From Ianthella basta (taxonomy: Eukaryota; Porifera; Demospongiae; Verongiida; Ianthellidae): 64,000 bases of DNA. The notes beneath the pieces are model-generated. The model searched no databases. It saw only the letters and a list, made by a program, of their open reading frames with translations, and was not told where the DNA came from. Below are positions 45,601 to 60,600 of the stretch, one piece after another; positions within the stretch are counted from its first letter, which is position 1, and each line of letters starts with the position of its first letter. Location of the stretch: NCBI GenBank assembly GCA_964019415.1, contig OZ025889.1:2976501-3040500 (forward strand), written 5' to 3'. The position numbers and the translations under genes were made by a program.

Positions 45601-48600
45601 TACCATAATCTGTAACTCGAAAGTACAGATTATACTGTTGGGTAGTCTCATGATCGAGGGACTGACCAGGAACCAATTGGAGGCTGCCACTGCTGTCAAA
45701 CTGAAAGATCTCAGACCCATTACCCCACAAAGTGTAGTTGAGTCTGGAGTTATTACCTGAATCAATGTCAAGAGCTGTGACGGTGACAATTATATCATCT
45801 GATGTGATCAGCTCCGCAACTGAAACCATCAGTGTAGATGGTGACAGGAATGGGGCATTGTCATTTTCATCCAAAACAGAGATGATCAGTGTAACATTAT
45901 CCGACACTGTCATGTTGCCTGGTCCAACTTCAAGAGTCAATACAAACTCTTGACTGTCCTCAAAATCAATGCAGCAGGTGGTAAGGTACACAGAACCATT
46001 ACCAAACTGAGTAAAGTCTCCATAGGGCAAGGCTTCAGCCACATTGTAGTCAAAGAGATCATCCACGTCCACATCTCTGTCAGTGGCTGTAACACTAGCA
46101 ATGAAATTAGGTTCAGTGGTTTCACTCAGTGCAACATTATAGAATATTGGCGGTGGTGGAAACGTTGGCAAAGAATCCCTTAGTGTAACGTTAAAATTGC
46201 CACATGTACTCAGTCCTCCACCATCAATCGCACACACAGTGATGTTGAAAACAGACTCAAAGGAATTGGCAGGCTCCAGCACGAATATCTGTCCCTCTGA
46301 CGTGACATTGAGAACTAATTCAGCATAACCATCAGGAATTAACTCAAAGTGTACCTCCATGTTGATGCCTTTGTCGTAGTCCTCAGCCGTAAATGTGTAA
46401 GACGGTAATATTTCATCACCAGCATCAAGACTTTCAAATACTTCAATTCGTCTAGGACTGGTGAATATTGGTGGGTTGTCATTGATGTCTGTAAGGGTAA
46501 TAGAGCAGTTAGCTGGTACATTCCTTGGTCTGGTCACAGTAGTTGTAATCACAGTGAATTCTCTTAGTTCTCTTCCTCCAGTGCCTGGGTCTCTGTCCAA
46601 TCCAGTGACAGTGGAAATAATTCCATTAAGAGTGAGGTCAAGATCTGGTTCAGTGAGTGCTGTGAACTCCAACTCAGCATTGCGGCCGAGATCTGGGTCT
46701 GTATACGTAATAGTGAAATTGAATCCACTCTCTTCAGTAAAAGTGAAAATACAGGGAGCAAAGCTGGGGTCATTGTCATCCACATCCAAAACAGTGACAT
46801 TTAGTTGAGAAGAGGTGCACAGTGATGGTGTTCCCAGGTCACATGCTTCAATTACCAAGAAGTAGGCATCTATGGTCTCCCTGTCCAGTACAACAGCAGT
46901 AACCACACGTCCAGTGGCAGGGTCGATGTCAAAAGCAGGCGAGTTGCTAATTATGGTGTAATTGACTTCATTATTGGGTGGTGTTCCATCTCTATCTTCA
47001 GCAACCACAGTGGTGACAAAAGTAGGGACTGAGCTGGCTTCCTCCACAGATGCAGTAGGTTGAGATACGAACACAGGTGGCACATCATTGAAATCTGTAA
47101 TCAATACTGTCACATTGACATGACTGGATCGAGGAACTAAGCCAGAGTCAGAAGCAATGACAAAGAAAGTGTATGAAGTAGTACTCTCATAGTCTAGGGA
47201 CTGACATGCAGACAGTTCACCAGTTGCATTGTCAATCTGGAAAGGCAAAATGTCCGAACATGGCTGCTCTCCACCAAGCCCCACTACAGAGAAGGTAATA
47301 AGAGCATTTGTGCCAATATCAGAATCAACAGCAGAGATGGTGTAAAAGCCAATTCCAGTTCCAATATCTTCAGACACACTCAATTGAGGTACAGGGTCAA
47401 TGACTGGAGCATTGTCGTTGATGTCTTCAATTACAAAACACAGTCCAACTATTTGAGAAGACATTGTTGGCATCCCATTATCAGTAGCCTGTGCCGTGTA
47501 CTCAAAGTATGCAATGGTTTCTCGGTCAAGGGAGCTGCACAAAAAGATATCTCCAGAGTTGGGATCCACAAAGAATGGGTTTCCTGGTGTACAATTCAAG
47601 TGAGTTGTGTTGCCAACTGAACTGCTAGCAAGGTCAAAGGTGAAAGTGATGACACTGTTCTCACCTGAATCACTATCAGTTGCATTGAGACTGCCAATCA
47701 GCATAGAGCTGGCTCCTTCAGACACAAAGAAGCACTCAGCTGGCTGAAACAACATGGGTGCATTGTCATTGACATCAGTGAGATTGATACGAAGAGTGAC
47801 CTGGGAAACCTGTGTTCCAAAGGGATCATCACTGGACTGAGGTTCATTTGTGGCAACCACAGTGAGGGTGTACTGTTGAGGAGGAGTGTCGTAGTCCAAG
47901 AGGTCAGAGTTGGAAATAACAATTTCATTACTGCCTTGAAGTGAAAATGGTGTACCAGTATCAGTGAGATTATACACAACATCAGAATTGGCCTCAGTGT
48001 CGTCATCAGTACTGGCCAGAGTAGCAACCAAGAAGCCGTTTGCTGCACTTTCTGGTACATTGCGCTCATAGGGGTCTTCTGCAAAGATAGGTGCATGATC
48101 GTTCAGGTCCAGAATGCTGACATTGAACGCACTGGATGCAGTAAACGTGTTATCATTGTCAAGACATAGAGGGTTGTTATCTTTGCATGGCGGATTCACA
48201 ACAGTGACAGTCACCAAGTAGCTCCTGGCAACCTGAAGATCATTGTTTAGGAGATCTGGATCTGACACAAACAGCTGAAGTGTTGCATTGCTAATGTCAA
48301 ATGGTGATGGTTGTGGTTGGACATCAATGAATGTGTATACCTCATCATTCAGGTCAGAGTCAGCATCAGTGATGAGGATGTCCAAGACTGGATTGGGTCC
48401 ATGTGTTTCAGGAATCTCTAAGAAGAAATCAGTGTGATTGAAGACTGGAGGTTCATCGTTACGATCAACTAAGCAGATGGAGATGTCTTCAGTTGGGGAT
48501 ACTCTAGGTGGATCACCAAGGTCCATCGCAAATAGCTGCAGTGTGAATATCTGCCTGTCACCTTCAAAATCAGTTTCTGCACATGCAAAAATACAAACTG

Positions 48601-51600
48601 AGCTGCTGTCCTGTGTTTCTACTTTGAAGGGGAACTCAGTAGAACACTCTGTTTCTGTTAGCAAAGTTGTGAACGAGAGCATCCCAGCAGGACCAAAGTC
48701 ATCATCACTGCCATTGATACAGCCTACAAGGCCATCAATGCTGACATTCTCCACAAAGTTGAACTTAAATGGTGGCAAAAGGGCTGGTGTATGCTCATTG
48801 ATGCCCTTCAAAGCAATGGAGACATTCTCACATGTAGTGGTGTTCAATGAAGGGCAAGTTCCAGTAGTGGAACCCACATTGACAGCACATACAACAAACG
48901 AATACTCCCTTGGCTCAGTGTCAAAGTCCACGCTTGCTGCATCAACAACTATGATATCTGTGTTCATGACTCTGAATGGAGTAAGATCATCATCACTGCT
49001 AATCAGTTCAATCATCCTGTTTTGAGGGCCATCAGCATCAATCACATTGAAGGAAAATACTGACTGTCCATCTGTGACATTTTCAAAGACCTCAAGATTG
49101 TAAGGAGCATTGACAAACAGGGGGCTGTTATCATTCAGATCTTCTAGGGTCACTTCTACTGTTCTAGTATCAGCTAATCCACCGCCATCAGTTGCCACAA
49201 TGCTCAGGCTGTAGGGAGTGTCCTGAACAGTTTCATAGTCCACAGTCCCACATACCTCAATCACTCCAGAGCTTGTGATTTGAAAAGGGAGTGACATAGA
49301 ACACTCCATACTGGGGTCACTGAGAGAAAAGCTTACTTCACCGAATGTTCCACTGTCTAAATCTTCCACCGTTACAAAACCTACTTCAGTGCCATTTGGA
49401 GACTCTTCACAAATAATAAAGTCAAAAGGCCCAAGAATCACTGGTACATTATCGTTGGTATTGTTGATGTGAATTGTAGCATTGAAAGGAACAGTGTGAG
49501 TGACATCTCCGGTGACTGCTGGTGGATTGGTTGCTACAAATGTGAGGAAATACACCCTCGGTCCATTGTCGAAATCCAAGCCTGAGGTGGCTACAATTAG
49601 TGTGTCACCGTACACCGCAAATGGTGTACCATCTGTTAGTAAAGTGAATGTAACCATTCTGTTTTCAGCTGTCCCATCCAAATCAGTGTATCCAAACCTG
49701 ATGACAGTTTCATTGATTGATGCAGATTCATTTATAGTCCGTGTGTATGGGGCATCAAGTATGACTGGGGGATTGTCATTGAGATCAATGAGACAGATGG
49801 TTGCTCTTGTCATAGCCTCATTTTGAACACCTTGAACACCTGGAAACTCCTGTGCAATGATGGTTAAGTCATATGAAGCAACAGATTCATAGTCAAGTGG
49901 GCTGGTTGTCCTGATTTCACCAGTGCTCGTGTCCACAGTGAAGGGAACACCCAAAGTTGATAGATAATAGCTGAAAAACCCATCACTACCTCCATCGATA
50001 TCCACTGCTGAAACAGTACCAATTACTTCACCAGTTGTGAAATTCTCAAAATCACAGGGGAAAAGATACACATCACGCTCAAACTCCGGTGCATTGTCAT
50101 TCTTCAAGATAATGTCAATGCACACTCTTGTGAAGCTAGAAATGTTGCTGGGCTTACTTGTGGCAAATACCATAAAGCAAATTGTGACACTCTCTTGTTC
50201 AAGGACATCCAAGAAGGTGGAATTGCTAACAAACACCTCACCAGATACTGAATTCACATCAAATGGAACTTCGCTGGATGGTTCAATGGAATACCACACT
50301 TGATCAAAAGGTGGGAGATCCCCATCCACAGCATGAACAGTCAGGATTACATGCCCATTGGTGGCATTTTCACAGACAGTACCTAAATACTCATCGCGAT
50401 CAAAGATAAGAGGTTCGTCATCTTCATTTATGACCTTGAGGGTTATATTGCAGCAATCAGTTAGAGGTGGCTCAGGACGGTCAGCTACACAAACAGAAAC
50501 TACAAAGTTAGTAGCTGACTCATAATCAAAGCTGTCCATCAGTTGGAATGTACCATTAGATAAAACAGACACGGGGGCTCCATTTGAAACATTCAAGGAG
50601 TATACAAAGACTTGAGGGCTCTGTGCATCATCATCACGAGTTGAAAGTTGATAGAAGATGTATCCAGGGGGGTGTGATTCTGATACATTGATGCATGTGG
50701 GGCACATAATCACTGGTGGAACATCATTGATATCCATTATGTCAATACAAACTGTAGTGGTGTTTGGTAAAACAGTTGGTGTAACCTTAGTGCTGTAGGC
50801 CATGATGGTAAGCACTATCTGTGATACAAATTCACCATCAGCATCCTTCAACTCTGCATCCAATGGCTGAACAAGTGCCAGCTGTCCTGTGGTGTCATTC
50901 AATGTGAAGTAGTTCTCAATGCTGGAGTTAATTACCCCTGGAGTGGCATTTTCAATGGAATAGAAAATTTGATCACGATCTCCTGTTTGATCTTCAAAGG
51001 CAGATACTTGCACCAAACTAAGATCTTGCTCTTGCTCTGTTATGTTAACAACAGACTTGTTAGATTCGAAGAACAGCCGTATAAACCTAGGCGTGACCTG
51101 CACATGCAAGATGGTGTAGTTCTGCAGGTACACAGGATAGCCTCTGTCTGATATGATAACAACCAGAGTATAGCGCATCCTAAAATCTCTAGACAGCGAT
51201 CCACGAGTGTAAACACTACCATTGTTGTATACCTTGAAGTATTCACTGCCATATCCCACAATAGAGTAAATCAGCTCTGCATTAGTGCCCTCATCACTAT
51301 CTGTGGCTGGGATGTTGATAACAAAAGCACTTGGAACTCCTTCAGATACACTTGCATTGAATTCAGGTTGAGTAACTGGTCGGTTGTCATTCACATCCAA
51401 GACTTTGATGCTAATGGAAGTGTTAGCTGCTGCTTCCCCTGTGGAGGCCTCAACAATCAGTGTGTAGTTTGCTGTTGTCTCCCTGTCCAGTGCATTGATC
51501 AGAAACAGTCGCCCTTGGCTATCAATGCCGAATGCATTGTCGATGTTTCCTGCAACAATGGAATACTGCAAATTGTCCACAGCCCTACCTGACATGCTTT

Positions 51601-54600
51601 CAGCTGTGACTATTTGTAGTGAGCAAAGAGCACTTCTGTTGGGCCTTTCATCTTCGTACAGTTCCAGTTCAGGAAGCTCTGGGAAAACAAGCTGGGGAAT
51701 GAACCTTCTAATCCTCACTGTAGTGGCAGCAGTCTTGCTAACATTCTTGTGGTCTTCAACAACTACAGATATTGATTTAAGAACAGAAACTGTCGTGTTG
51801 GCGTCCCCTGTGAATTGATACCCAAGACAGCCCAACAGAGCCTCATAACGAGCAACTGATGAATTCCCGCCATATTGGAATTCATACTCTTTGGTGTTAG
51901 AAACTGGACATTCAACTTGCACAGAGAGCTGACTACACAGGTCAAACCCACTGCCACAGCCAGGGAAGATTTGGTCGTCAGGTACCAGATTGTTGTAAGT
52001 TGTCTCATCACCATTCTGAACACAGCCTCTGAAGAAGGTGGTCAGGTCTGTAGCAGATGAAGGAATGCATGGGAAGGTGATCTGGTCCAAAGCCCGACTT
52101 AGTTCACTGGTGAAGGTCACTCTCATACGTGTTAAGTCATTGTTCTCAGCATCCATTACCATGTAACCTGAGAAAGACAAGTTCAGGTATGGATCCAGAT
52201 TGCTCAGAGGTGCCTCTCCTGCCTCACCAAGTAGCTGAGGCAGCATGACCGTGCGCTGCAGGCTACTGTTAAATATGCTGACAATGTGAATGGGATTGCT
52301 TCCTTCCACAAACTCTGTGAAGAAGTTGGGACCTGGTGCTCCAAGGTCGAGGTCCACAACAGGTGGGTTATTAAATGGCTCCACAGTGATAGTGGAATAC
52401 ACAGCATTGCTGGATGCACCTAAGTCATCAAATACTGTGAATTCAACACGGCAGGTAGCTCCAGGATCACCTTGATTGGTACGAAAACGAACATTGCGCA
52501 AAATGTCAGAGAAAGTGGATGCTAGCAAGCCAATGGGCCTAGACAATAGCAAATAGGATGTAACATTGTCTTCAAGTGTCTCAATCTGGGATAGAGCAGT
52601 GTGACTGGCACCAGATATGTCCAAATTGGAGCAAGTTGGAAGACTTCCACTGATTCTGATGACTGCTCGTTCAATAAGCTCACCTTCACTACGATCGATT
52701 TCTGTGATGACTAAATTGGGGCATACGGGCAATGCTGCAGAAGCAGCACAATAATTAAAGCTTTCATCAGGTCCAGGATTACCTCCATTGCAGTCCAACA
52801 CTGGTGCGTGATTTACACCCTCAAAAACAATTTGTGAAAACACCGTAACACTGCAGTTCATCTCACATGCTTGGACTTGAATGTGCCGAGTATTGCTCTC
52901 TTCTTGATGTCCTTCAAACACATACACAACTGTATCCAATGCTGCTTCAAACACTTCTAGTGTTGCTGGGCCTGTCAGGACTAGGATGCCAGTTGAGAAG
53001 TTAAACGAAGATGCAATGCCAGTGCCAGCAGGATATTCATCAACCACCATTCCACCTGCAGTTTGAAACCTCAGAAAGTCCTGCCACCCAGTAAGTGGGG
53101 TAGGGTCAGTTCTTGGAACAACTGAACCTGTGCTGTTAATTTCTACTATCTGAAGGGTGACATGCTGTAGTTCTGAGCTGTCTGGGTCAGTGATATCAGA
53201 TCCTCCATCTCCTACTATTGTGATGAAATTCACAGATGGGTCTGCAAGCAGCAGAGTTTTGAAAGCATTCTCTGTGCCAGGGTCAGCAGCGCTAAGGTCC
53301 ACAACTGGTACATCATTCACAGGAATGATAGTGACCACTGTGTACGAGTCCTCACTGAAGGGCCCATCCTCAAGAGTAAACCTGATGATACGAACAAAGT
53401 CCAAGTGGTTGTCAGATGAAGATGAGAACTGCACTGTCTGTGCATATGCAATAACAGCTGCATAATCACCAGTGAAAGACTTCTGGCAGTCAGGCTCATC
53501 GAAGGTGTCAACATCAGAACATCCATCCACCACTGTGATAGTCAATGTGTAGTTGATGACACGCATATCTGGATACTCATCGCGATCTGAAATGAAGATA
53601 TCCCCTGCAATGCCTACAGGGCTGCTGTTCTCCACATAGGTAGTAGAGAAGTTCCTGTTGGGCTGGTCCAGGAGGAATACTGCTGCATTGTCATTGATGG
53701 GCTCTATTACAACTGTAATGACCTTAGAGCTCTGCGGGTTGTTACTGCAGGCTGAGCCATTTGAATCAAGAGCTGTGACAGTCACCATAGCGGTAACAGC
53801 CTCTGGTTCATCAGACAGTAAACGGAATTTCAAAGAACGTAGGATAGCAGCAAACTCTGCAGAGGTAGCTGGTCCAGTGAGAGTGATAGTGTTGTTTGCA
53901 TCACGAGTGGAAGACACATTTCCTGAAGGAACATCAAGCTGCAGATCAACCTGACTGGGTGAGGGGTAAGCGAGGACCAGGTTAACCTCACTCAACAAAT
54001 ATCCTTGAACCTCATCATCGTCTGTGATGTTCAACTGATCTGATGCGATGCTGATAGATGCACTTTCTTCATAGTATGTGAAGACATTGGTGCCCAAGTC
54101 AATGACAGGACAAGTGTCATCTTTGGTCTGAATATTGACGGTTGTGGCAACTTGGTCGCTCTCAGCTGCTCTATCAAAGATCTCAACATACACAATTCTT
54201 GTGTGTGGACTTGGCTCAGGATTATTCACTCTGAATACCACTTGATCAAGAAACATTTCCCACTCATTGAGGCTTAGAGGGCCAGTGACGTTGTAAAAGA
54301 AGCAGGCATCCTCTTGCTTCACAAAATCTATTGATACTGCAAATGTAGTGGGGAAGACAAGTTGATCATCTGTCTCAAACGGATATCCTGCAATGACACA
54401 ACGGTCAGTATCTGGGATGATTGAAATCTGCAGCACTGGTGGTGCTGCATCATCTATATCAATTACAATTGCCTCTCCTGTAATATGAACTGGGGGAGCA
54501 GTTTCACAGTACGTTGTTTCAAAATCCTTCTCAGTAGGACCATCAAGGTAAAGACCAGGAGGGTCATTGATTGCAATGATGGGCCTTAGCAGTGGACAAG

Positions 54601-57600
54601 AGGCATTACTGAAGGCTGAGCTTGCATCCACCAGAGCAATGGAGGTGTCAGTAGCCTCTCCCACGGTTCCAGAGGTACGATCCCAAGACACAAAAAGGAG
54701 TTCTCCTGCGGTGTCAGCATCAGCCCTGGGAAAAAACGTCAGCACTGCACAAACTCCCAAGGGAATAGCAGAGGTAGGAGAAGGAAAGAGAAGCTGAATG
54801 AACTGTGGGTTGTATTCAGGTGATATTGACAGGGGGTCAACAGTGGAAATGTTCAAAGCAGTGAAATAGTTCACTCTAAAGTCCTTCAGCTCATCGATAG
54901 TAAGAGAAAGTACAGCAACTTCAGCTGCATTGTTAGAATTTGCTAAAAATGCAGAAAGGTCCACAACATTATTTCCCCCAAAGCTCAAAGTACCTGTGGT
55001 CCCAGCAGTCAATGGTGCAAAATTGGTGAGGGTTACAGTAGCTGAACAGAAGGAGTCAACAATCACCTGAATAGTTGCAAGGTTGATTTGCACCCTGTAC
55101 GTGAAAACATGGCTCATAGCATAACGCCAGGTGCCAGGAGAGTCTGCATTTCCCACAATTGCAATACCAAGCTGTAGATGGTCACTGTCATCATCCAGCA
55201 AAGCATCACCAATCACGTCAGAAACAAATTCACCAATGTCAGCAGTCAATTCTGGTGTGTCTTCTTCTATTGGGGTAAGGTGGACAACTGCACTGCAATT
55301 CACTTCGGGCTGGTCATTGCGTTGAAGTAATGCAACATAAGCTACATCACAACCAACAGAGCTATTGGCTTTAGCAGATGCAAGGTCAGCACAAGGCACA
55401 GAAGATGGATCCCCTAGGTCAACACCGCTCATCATTCGGTCATCAGCAACACAGAATTCAACAGTTCTCCACAGTGGAAGAGAGAATTCATCAGCCCCAC
55501 TGCTGTAGCGAACTTGGCTAAGATAGTTCTCGTATGCTTCAGGGGGAGCTTGCCCAGATAGAACAAGTACATTATTGATGTAGCTGCTAACAATTCCAGC
55601 TGGAAGAGTATTCAATATACCCATCTCAGCTGCATCTTGGGCATCAATAACCCAGATGGCAGCACAGATGATGTCATGGGAATCTACATCCATGTCTGTA
55701 ATTGAGATGTTAGCAATCAGCACAGCTGGCCCTTCTTCAGTGTAGCTGCCATTTCCTGAAGCTGATAGACGAGGACGGAACTCATTGGCTTCTCCAATGT
55801 CCACACGAACCATAGCCGAACCAGCTAATGGAACTTCACCTGAATCAGTGGCAATGACTGTGAAGAGCAGGTATGTTTGCCCCAACTCTTCCCAGACAAA
55901 CTCCCGGTCAACGCTACCAGCAACAATAACAGTACCATAGTTGTTTGGTGTGTCAGGTTCAGTTGTAACATTAAACCAAGACTTCAAAGTGCTTGAGTAA
56001 TTGGCAGGGTAAGCCAGGCTGTAGGTAAGGTCACCATTGAGGGCATAATCTGGGTCAGAGAATGTGATGTTAACAATCTGTGTACCAGTGGCAGCATTTT
56101 CCTGCACACTGCCACTGAAAACCTCTGCTGATGGGCGGGGAGTGTTGTCATTGGCATCGCTAACAACAATAGAAACATCAAAATCCACAGGAGTATTGAC
56201 TTGATCTGTAACAGAAAGGGTGAGGTTGTAAATCAGCAAATTTCTGCCCGCTACCTCTCTGTCAATGTCAGTTGTTACTGTAATGAGGCCTTCATCACTG
56301 ACTGCAAAAAAGCTGTCATTGCCGCCAACAATACTGAAACGTAGTTGGCCGGCACTAGAGCTATCAGCATCAGTTACTCGGATTGGTATGATTGCTGGAA
56401 CAAGTGGATCCAAAGTTGCATCACACACACCAGGGTGGAAAGGGGAGAAGGTACAGTTGTTCAGTGATTGGCAGCTGGGTAAGTGAGTAAACAAATGGCC
56501 ACCAACTGACAATGGGTCCACAAATGTGTTCACTCTTTCTGGAGGCTGAGCAAATGGTCCATAAGATACAAGGCAAGGTCCATTAGAGGCATAAAGGTAA
56601 TAAAGCGAGGAAGCATTGAAAGTGCTAGCAAGAGCACCAGCAGTAAATCCACCACTTTCTTGGCTGCATGACACAAAGTCATCAAGAACAGAGTACTGAA
56701 CGGCATACACTATTTCCCTTTGTTCTGTCAAATTACACCTGTACCTACCATTTCCAATTAGCCCATTCAGTGCAGCCAGGTAGGTACTTGAATAGAAAGC
56801 AACGACACGATCTATCACTTGCCACTTGGTAAGAAGGAATGTTGTGTCCAGGGTCAGGTAAAGGGATGCGGTCTCATCGGTTGGGTTGCTGTTATACACA
56901 CCAAGAACGTTGCTTCTGGTGTCATCTGCTAACTCAATCTTGGCTTCAACTGGTCGACTGTCCTCCAGGGCCAACACATACCACTGCTCCCAAATCCTGT
57001 CAGCTGTGGTAGCTGTGCAGTCCATCACAGTACCAATCCATGTTACCTCATGAATGATCATGTGAGTGTCATTGATTTGTGCATAGTGGCAAACAAAGAC
57101 ATTGACTGGCCCAGCGCTTCCAACAATAAAGGTAACTCCCTCATACTGCCTGAAGAATATACCAGTGGGTAGAAAGAATGGGTCCCAACGAGCTAAGGCG
57201 TAGGTGGATACTTCAGTGCCAGGATCAGAATGCTCCAGAACAGTACCAAAGTAAGTGTCAGGGTCAGCAACAGGTGCATTGTCATTGATATCATCCACAT
57301 TTATAACAACAGTTGTATACGCAGTGAATGGAACTGTACCACCGTCTCGCACCCCCACTTGGAACATGTACTGTGAGTACAACTCTCTGTCCAAGGACTG
57401 CAAAAGGATAATCTCTCCTACTGCAGAAACAGCAAAGTACTCCTGTACCACTGAAATGGATGGCTCAGTGTTGGCATATGCGGTATCGAGGAAGAAGGTG
57501 AGTTCATTGTTACCGTTAGAACTGCCATTTTGGTAAGTTCCTCGATCTCCATCAGTGGCAGATAACAAAGGAGGAGCAGTGAAGTTGTCACCTTCTGTAA

Positions 57601-60600
57601 TATTGAAGGTGTAGAGGTCTTGCACAAACTCAGGTGGAATGTCATTCAGATCTTCTATGAAAATGATGTACGTGATACTGGTACTGCTTTCATACATGGG
57701 GTTTGGATAGGTGTTCAAATCTGTCACTCTGACAGTGAGATTGTACGTGTCTGGAGGAATGTCTGCATCAAATTCCTCAATCAATAACACAGCACCCACA
57801 GAGGTAATGGCAAAAGGAGGAACAGAAGGCTCTATGGCATATGACAGTGAGCTGTCAACATCGCTGTCTTCAGCCACAACTTGAAACAGGGATATGGTGG
57901 TACTCTGATTCTCTGGGAATGACAAAACTGGTCCTAATGGCGACAGTATTACAGGCCCTTCATCATTGATGTCAATAATTTGTATGTACACAGCCACAAA
58001 TGAAGTTGCTGGAGGTGTACCACTGTCTACTGCTGCCACTGTGAAGTTGATGAAAGGAGTTGCCTCACGGTCAAAAGAAACGTTGGTCATGAGTTGACCT
58101 GTAGATAAACCAACTGTGATGCCTACGTTTTCGGGCATCACAAAGTATGATATCGGTGGTGTTCCTATGTTGATGTCTGCATCTTCAGCATGAACACTGC
58201 CCAGGTTGTACGGAGGAGGTTCATTCTCATTCACTTGGAAGGTGTATTCCAACTCATCGAACTCAGGGCTGTGGTCATTGATGTCAATTACAATCACAGT
58301 GAGGGTTGCAAATGCAGAGTGCACACCATCAAAGACATGCACAGTTACATTGAAAGAGTCGCCAGGAAGGCCCTCACGATCAATTACATTGGAGACATAG
58401 AGTTCCCTGTCATTGTCAATGTCTATGAAACCTCGGCCCTCGATAACTTCATACAGCAGTGTATCACCATCTGCATCAGTGGCATTTACTTGAAGACCAA
58501 TTCTTGTGTTCACTGGCAGCATCTCCATCACATCATAAGGACTTGGCAATGGACTTATTACAGGAGCCACATCATTGAGATTGGAGATGGTAATGTGAAC
58601 ATAAACGTCAATGCGAAAGCCAAGAATCCAAAATGTGATCACAACCCGCAAACTTTGATATCTTTCATAGTCAATTGGTTGAGTAAGCCTCAGTCTCCAA
58701 CTGAACTGTTGTGCTGATGTGGATCCATCACTGATGATCACTTGTGGTCCCAAGGACACAATGGAGAAGAGCTCTGGTGGATCGACAGAGGAAATATTTG
58801 CTATGATCACATCCGTCATCCCTTGATCAGCATCCGTTGCAGTCAGATCAAAAAATACATTCATAGCATTTTCATCCACAGTAGCACTGATATTGTCAGG
58901 GCCAACAAATGGGTTGTCATCAAATGGAATAAGGTTCACTGTGGTCTCCACAGCAACACTTACTCCATTTCTCTCATCCGTAACTTGAAAGGAGACCACC
59001 TGTGGCTGAGGAGGAACACCTGTGAATTCATCAGCCATGTTGTCATACCGGATGGAGCGAAGAATGTCTGCATAGACATTCACAGGGGCCCTTCCAGAAA
59101 AAGTGTATACACCTCCACTTTCACTTGCAGTTATGCCCTGTCCACCAGGAATGGTGTAACTAAGTGACTCATCTGTTGTTGGATTCATCAAGGTCACCTT
59201 CAGTTCAATCAGGTTGGCATCATCAGCATCACTGACACTAGCGTTATTAGTCAAAGGCAACTGTGAGCTTACTTGCTCAGTAAAGAAGACCTGGTAGTCC
59301 CTGGAAGCAATATCAGATGGATTCAAATCAATGACTGGAAGGGAATTGGTGATGTCCAGCTCTACTAGTGCAAGGGCTGCTGCGGTGCTTTCACCATCGG
59401 ACACACTCACACTCACAAGGCGATTCGAAACATTTTCCAGTTGCCCAGAAATAGCAAACAGAGCAGACTCAAGAATATCACTGTACACAGAAACAGGTGC
59501 TGACCCACTAATCTGCACATCTCGACTGCCACTTCCAGTGATGCTAACCAACAAACTGTCAGTTTGCACTGTGATACGTTCCACATTGCTTGCTAGTGCT
59601 GCTGTCACCACTGAAATGCTCATGTTCACCAGGTTAGCATTGTCCACATCTTGCAGAAGGAAGTTGCTGCCAGTGATGGACACAGCAGGACCTTCTTCCT
59701 GGTATGATGTTACATAACCAGTTCCATCTGTATCAGTGTCAAGATCCAACACTGGGGCATCATTCTGAAGAGTGATGTTGATGAAAGAATAGGCATCTTC
59801 ACTGTCAAACAGTCCATCATTAATGATGAAACGGATGGAACGGGAATTTGGGCCTAGGGGGCAGGTAACTGCGCATACTGCTGGTTCATCTGCAACATTG
59901 GAGTATTCCACTCCCTGCAGAATGGACCTTGCAACAGTGAGGTTGGCAGGGTCAGAGAGTTGTATACGAATGTGTTGTGTTTCCTGATTGACAAAAGACA
60001 TTGTGTAAGCAGAAGACGAAGCAACAAAGAGGACGTCCTCACCAGATATTCCGCCAACGACTTCTACCCCCACATAGTCCACAATCAACATTCCATCTGG
60101 ATCAGTAAACATAGGATCAGTGTCAATTAGAGTGCCGGCAGCATTTTCAGTGTACTGTGTAACAGTGGTAGAATTCAATGTACTGTCATCACCTGCACTA
60201 AGGTCCAAGATTGGCCTTCTGTTGTTGATATTGCGTATCGTTACCTGAACATCAGTGCTCGCCTGATTGCCTGCTGGATCTGTGGCCTGAACTCTAAACA
60301 GGTATAGGTCTCTGACTTCATAGTTGGAAACAAAGTTTATGAACAGGTCTCCATTGGAGATTGTGAAATTTTCACTATCAGTGCCAATCAACTGATAAAA
60401 GAGTGTATCACTATCAACATCCATTGCTTGGACAGCTCCAACAAACTGTCCAATTTCATTGTCTTCATCCACTGTGAAATTGCCTGGACCACTGAAATAT
60501 GGAGGTTCATCATCTACATCTGACACAGTAATGCACACTGTAGCTGTACCAGTGTTCACAGTGTCTGAGGCAGTTATCAAGACAACATAATATGGAGCAA

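Noticed and set aside
48438..49025. 195-codon + strand open frame opposite the cadherin array
   Set aside because: Low-complexity Ser/Val-rich translation, typical of the reverse complement of cadherin coding sequence.
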